Positions 62,244-64,000 of a stretch of 64,000 bases of DNA are shown one piece after another; within the stretch, counting starts at the first letter, position 1, and every line of letters starts with the position of its first letter. Source of the stretch: Lewinellaceae bacterium. GTDB taxonomy: Bacteria; Bacteroidota; Bacteroidia; Chitinophagales; Saprospiraceae. Both the position numbers and the translations under genes were made by a program. The stretch lies in NCBI GenBank assembly GCA_020636135.1, contig JACJYK010000001.1:3582501-3646500 (forward strand), in the 5' to 3' direction. Under the pieces are notes generated by a model, which saw only the letters and a list, made by a program, of their open reading frames with translations, made no database searches and was not told where the DNA came from.

Positions 62244-63305
62244 ATGGTTGCAAACGTCTGCATCATATTAATTGCACGCCCAGCCTTATCCCTTCTGACC
62301 GGTTTATTGGCCATGGTCGTTCTGGCTGGTATATTCTGGCCCAGACATGGTTTGGTCGCAATCAGTCGCCGGTCCAAATTGAACCGCCAGCGGGTGTGGC
62401 TGGAAGATGCCCTCAAGTACCTGTTTGACTGTGAGTATAAAAAAACGGCCTGCAATCTGAACAGCATAGCTGGCAACCTGCATATTTCTGCAGATAAAAC
62501 GGCCAGACTGCTCAACCGTCTGCGCTCCATGGGACTGATCACCATGGAAGACGAATCGAATTTACAACTCACCGACGCAGGCCGGTCCTATGCCCTGCGC
62601 ATCATCCGGGTACACCGTATCTGGGAGCGGTACCTCGCTGATGAAACCGGCATCGACCAGATGGATTGGCACGGCGAGGCCGATTTACAGGAACACCAGC
62701 TTTCTGCCTCCGACGCCAATCAGCTGGCTGCCCGTATGGGGAATCCGGTATTTGACCCGCATGGGGATCCGATACCTACCATGGAAGGAGAAATGCCCGT
62801 CCACCGCGGACGCCCCCTCAGCAGCCTGGAAGAAGGCATGGTCGCCCAGATCGTCCACCTTGAAGACGAACCGCACACCATCTATGAACAGCTGGTGGCA
62901 CTGGGACTGTATCCGGGCATGCAGGTATATGTAATGGATAAGACCGATGGTAAGATCACTTTTGCAGCTGATGGTGAAGAATGCATCCTCACCACCCTGT
63001 TTGCCGCCAGCATTACGGTTGAAGTATTACAGAACAAAGAGAAAATCCGGGAAAAACACGACTTGTTGTCCTCTCTTGAAATTGGAGAAACGGCCGAAAT
63101 CGCCGGACTATCACCCAATATGAGGGGTCAGCAACGCAGGAGATTGATGGATCTGGGCTTTGTCCCGGGTACCACCATCCGTGCTGAACTCCACAGTGCC
63201 AGCGGCGACCCGGTAGGATATCGGATCCTGGGCACCACAGTCGGGATCCGCAGGCAGCAAGCCGACCTGATCTTTATCAAACGCATTAAGAATAAGGTAT
63301 CATGA
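62244..63305 (+). CDS. Membrane-anchored DtxR/MntR-type regulator fused to two FeoA domains
   Basis: This 353-residue protein starts with a membrane helix (about 5-32, ALSLLTGLLAMVVLAGIFW). A winged helix-turn-helix (about 50-112, ITMEDESNLQLTDAGRSYA at its end) follows. The DtxR dimerisation/metal region (about 113-190) contains H124, E128, H143, E150 and H151 as likely ligands. The position held by Cys102 in DtxR is D147, as in the carboxylate-bearing MntR. Two FeoA/SH3-like domains follow (about 193-264 and 275-348). It is predicted to regulate the feo operon in response to Fe or Mn. It overlaps feoB by 4 nt. Confidence 0.85.
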   Translation: MVANVCIILIARPALSLLTGLLAMVVLAGIFWPRHGLVAISRRSKLNRQRVWLEDALKYLFDCEYKKTACNLNSIAGNLHISADKTARLLNRLRSMGLITMEDESNLQLTDAGRSYALRIIRVHRIWERYLADETGIDQMDWHGEADLQEHQLSASDANQLAARMGNPVFDPHGDPIPTMEGEMPVHRGRPLSSLEEGMVAQIVHLEDEPHTIYEQLVALGLYPGMQVYVMDKTDGKITFAADGEECILTTLFAASITVEVLQNKEKIREKHDLLSSLEIGETAEIAGLSPNMRGQQRRRLMDLGFVPGTTIRAELHSASGDPVGYRILGTTVGIRRQQADLIFIKRIKNKVS

Positions 63306-64000
63306 ACAATACCCAGGGATGTGAAAATTGTCCGGTTCACCATAAAGAGCATCTGATCCGCATGGGCATAGCCATGGATCGGGTGGATTATGTGATTGCC
63401 CTCGCCGGAAACCCCAATACTGGAAAAAGCACTGTCTTCAATAATCTGACCGGGCTGCGGCAACACACTGGCAATTGGCCAGGCAAAACCGTATCACGGG
63501 CGGAAGGAGGGTATTCTTTTGCAGAGAAACGCTATAAAGTGGTGGATCTTCCCGGAACCTACTCGTTGTTGTCTACGAGCACGGATGAGGATGTCGCCCG
63601 TAATTTTATTCTGTTCGGGCGTCCCGATGTTACCGTGATCGTTGCGGATGCAACCCGTCTCGAACGAAACCTCAATCTGACCTTACAGATCCTGGAAATC
63701 ACGGACCGGGCTGTATTATGTCTGAACCTGATGGACGAGGCTAAACGAAACCACATCGAGATAGACCAGCGCAATCTTTCCAAAGAATTGGGTATCCCCG
63801 TCATTCCGGCTTCCGCACGCCAGAAAGAAGGCATGCCCGAACTGATCCAGGCCATCGAAGAAGTGGCTGCCGGCAAATATGTATGCAAACCCCACCGTGC
63901 CAAAAGCAAGTCACCGAAACTGAATCACGCTATTGACACTCTGGTAAAGAAGCTTTCCGAACAATTTCCAGGCATCCCCAATCTCAACTGGGTCGCGCTC
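63302..64000 (+). CDS. feoB: Ferrous iron transporter FeoB (truncated at window edge)
   Basis: The frame starts at ATG 63302 (overlapping the regulator stop as ATGA) and is open to base 64000, giving the first 233 residues. FeoB imports Fe2+ through the inner membrane with a GTPase domain at the N-terminus. Seen here are G1 GNPNTGKST (36-44), the switch region GNWPGKTV (57-64), G3 DLPGTYSL (82-89) and G4 NLMD near 142. The N-terminus has two cysteines (CENC, C7 and C10) not in all FeoB proteins. The membrane part lies outside the window. It is the second gene of a feo operon whose FeoA functions are fused to the regulator. Confidence 0.94.
   Translation, partial: MNNTQGCENCPVHHKEHLIRMGIAMDRVDYVIALAGNPNTGKSTVFNNLTGLRQHTGNWPGKTVSRAEGGYSFAEKRYKVVDLPGTYSLLSTSTDEDVARNFILFGRPDVTVIVADATRLERNLNLTLQILEITDRAVLCLNLMDEAKRNHIEIDQRNLSKELGIPVIPASARQKEGMPELIQAIEEVAAGKYVCKPHRAKSKSPKLNHAIDTLVKKLSEQFPGIPNLNWVAL

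Noticed and set aside
1..64000. tRNA, rRNA, tmRNA or insertion sequences
   Set aside because: Reading both strands gave no convincing cloverleaf, rRNA motif, or transposase. A scan with tRNAscan-SE and Infernal would be needed to exclude small RNAs firmly.

Overview
The window comes from a member of the Bacteroidota, most likely an environmental Saprospiria/Chitinophagia-type bacterium (lineage is inferred). Three observations support this. A giant secreted protein ends in a gliding-motility-associated (CHU_C, type IX secretion) C-terminal domain. Several families are typical of the phylum: YfhO, SprB-like repeats, Haem_bd, BNR/sortilin-like and DUF2207. Several start sites are preceded by the Bacteroidota promoter pattern TTTG-N19..21-TAnnTTTG rather than an E. 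coli-type promoter. No rRNA, tRNA, CRISPR array, insertion sequence or phage gene was recognised.

Layout. 1-5.2 kb is a glycan/surface-polymer cluster with two GT4 glycosyltransferases, an FkbM-like protein, a small methyltransferase and an edge-truncated beta-propeller-like gene; part of it is visibly AT-rich. 5.25-7.7 kb is a YfhO membrane protein. 7.9-15.5 kb is a complete, tightly overlapping tryptophan operon trpE-G-D-C-F-B-A followed by a DAHP synthase. It is preceded by a classical transcription attenuator: a Bacteroidota promoter, a 20-codon leader peptide with three consecutive Trp codons, a pause hairpin across those codons, and an intrinsic terminator just before trpE. 15.5-16 kb is non-coding and holds an inverted pair of 28-nt palindromic repeats.

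16-32 kb carries a DoxX/Gfo-Idh-MocA pair, a 1660-residue secreted adhesin-like protein, an M20 peptidase, a short MotA/ExbB-like protein divergent from a membrane LytTR regulator, a Tat-exported protein that may be an alpha/alpha-toroid, fumarase, a two-gene arsenic unit (arsR-arsM) with an operator, and a Mn-type superoxide dismutase. 32-38.6 kb has an S9 peptidase/PhoX pair, an AT-rich nhaA, and an LpxH-like phosphoesterase. 39-43.4 kb is one 1482-residue modular protein with an internal transmembrane helix. 43.8-50.3 kb is a minus-strand run: BNR/sortilin-like protein, Haem_bd cytochrome-like protein, GNAT, VOC, acyl-ACP thioesterase and a GyrI-like protein. 50.5-57.7 kb has a VOC protein, LemA with DUF2207, two small proteins, a lipoprotein esterase, and a class III cyclase-like protein with TPRs. 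57.8-60.8 kb is a minus-strand catabolic unit: CitMHS transporter, AtuA, and a separate AtuA-like small subunit. The right end has ThuA and DUF3303 genes and the start of a feo operon: a membrane-anchored DtxR-type regulator fused to two FeoA domains, then feoB, which runs off the edge.

Three genes deserve special note because simple ORF calling misses them: the trp leader peptide (too short) and the two edge-truncated genes, the beta-propeller-like gene at the left and feoB at the right. The best candidates for new biology are the trp attenuator, the TM-DtxR-FeoA-FeoA regulator with palindromes overlapping its promoter, the 1482-residue protein, the cyclase homologue lacking the usual purine-selecting lysine, and the palindromic repeat pair.
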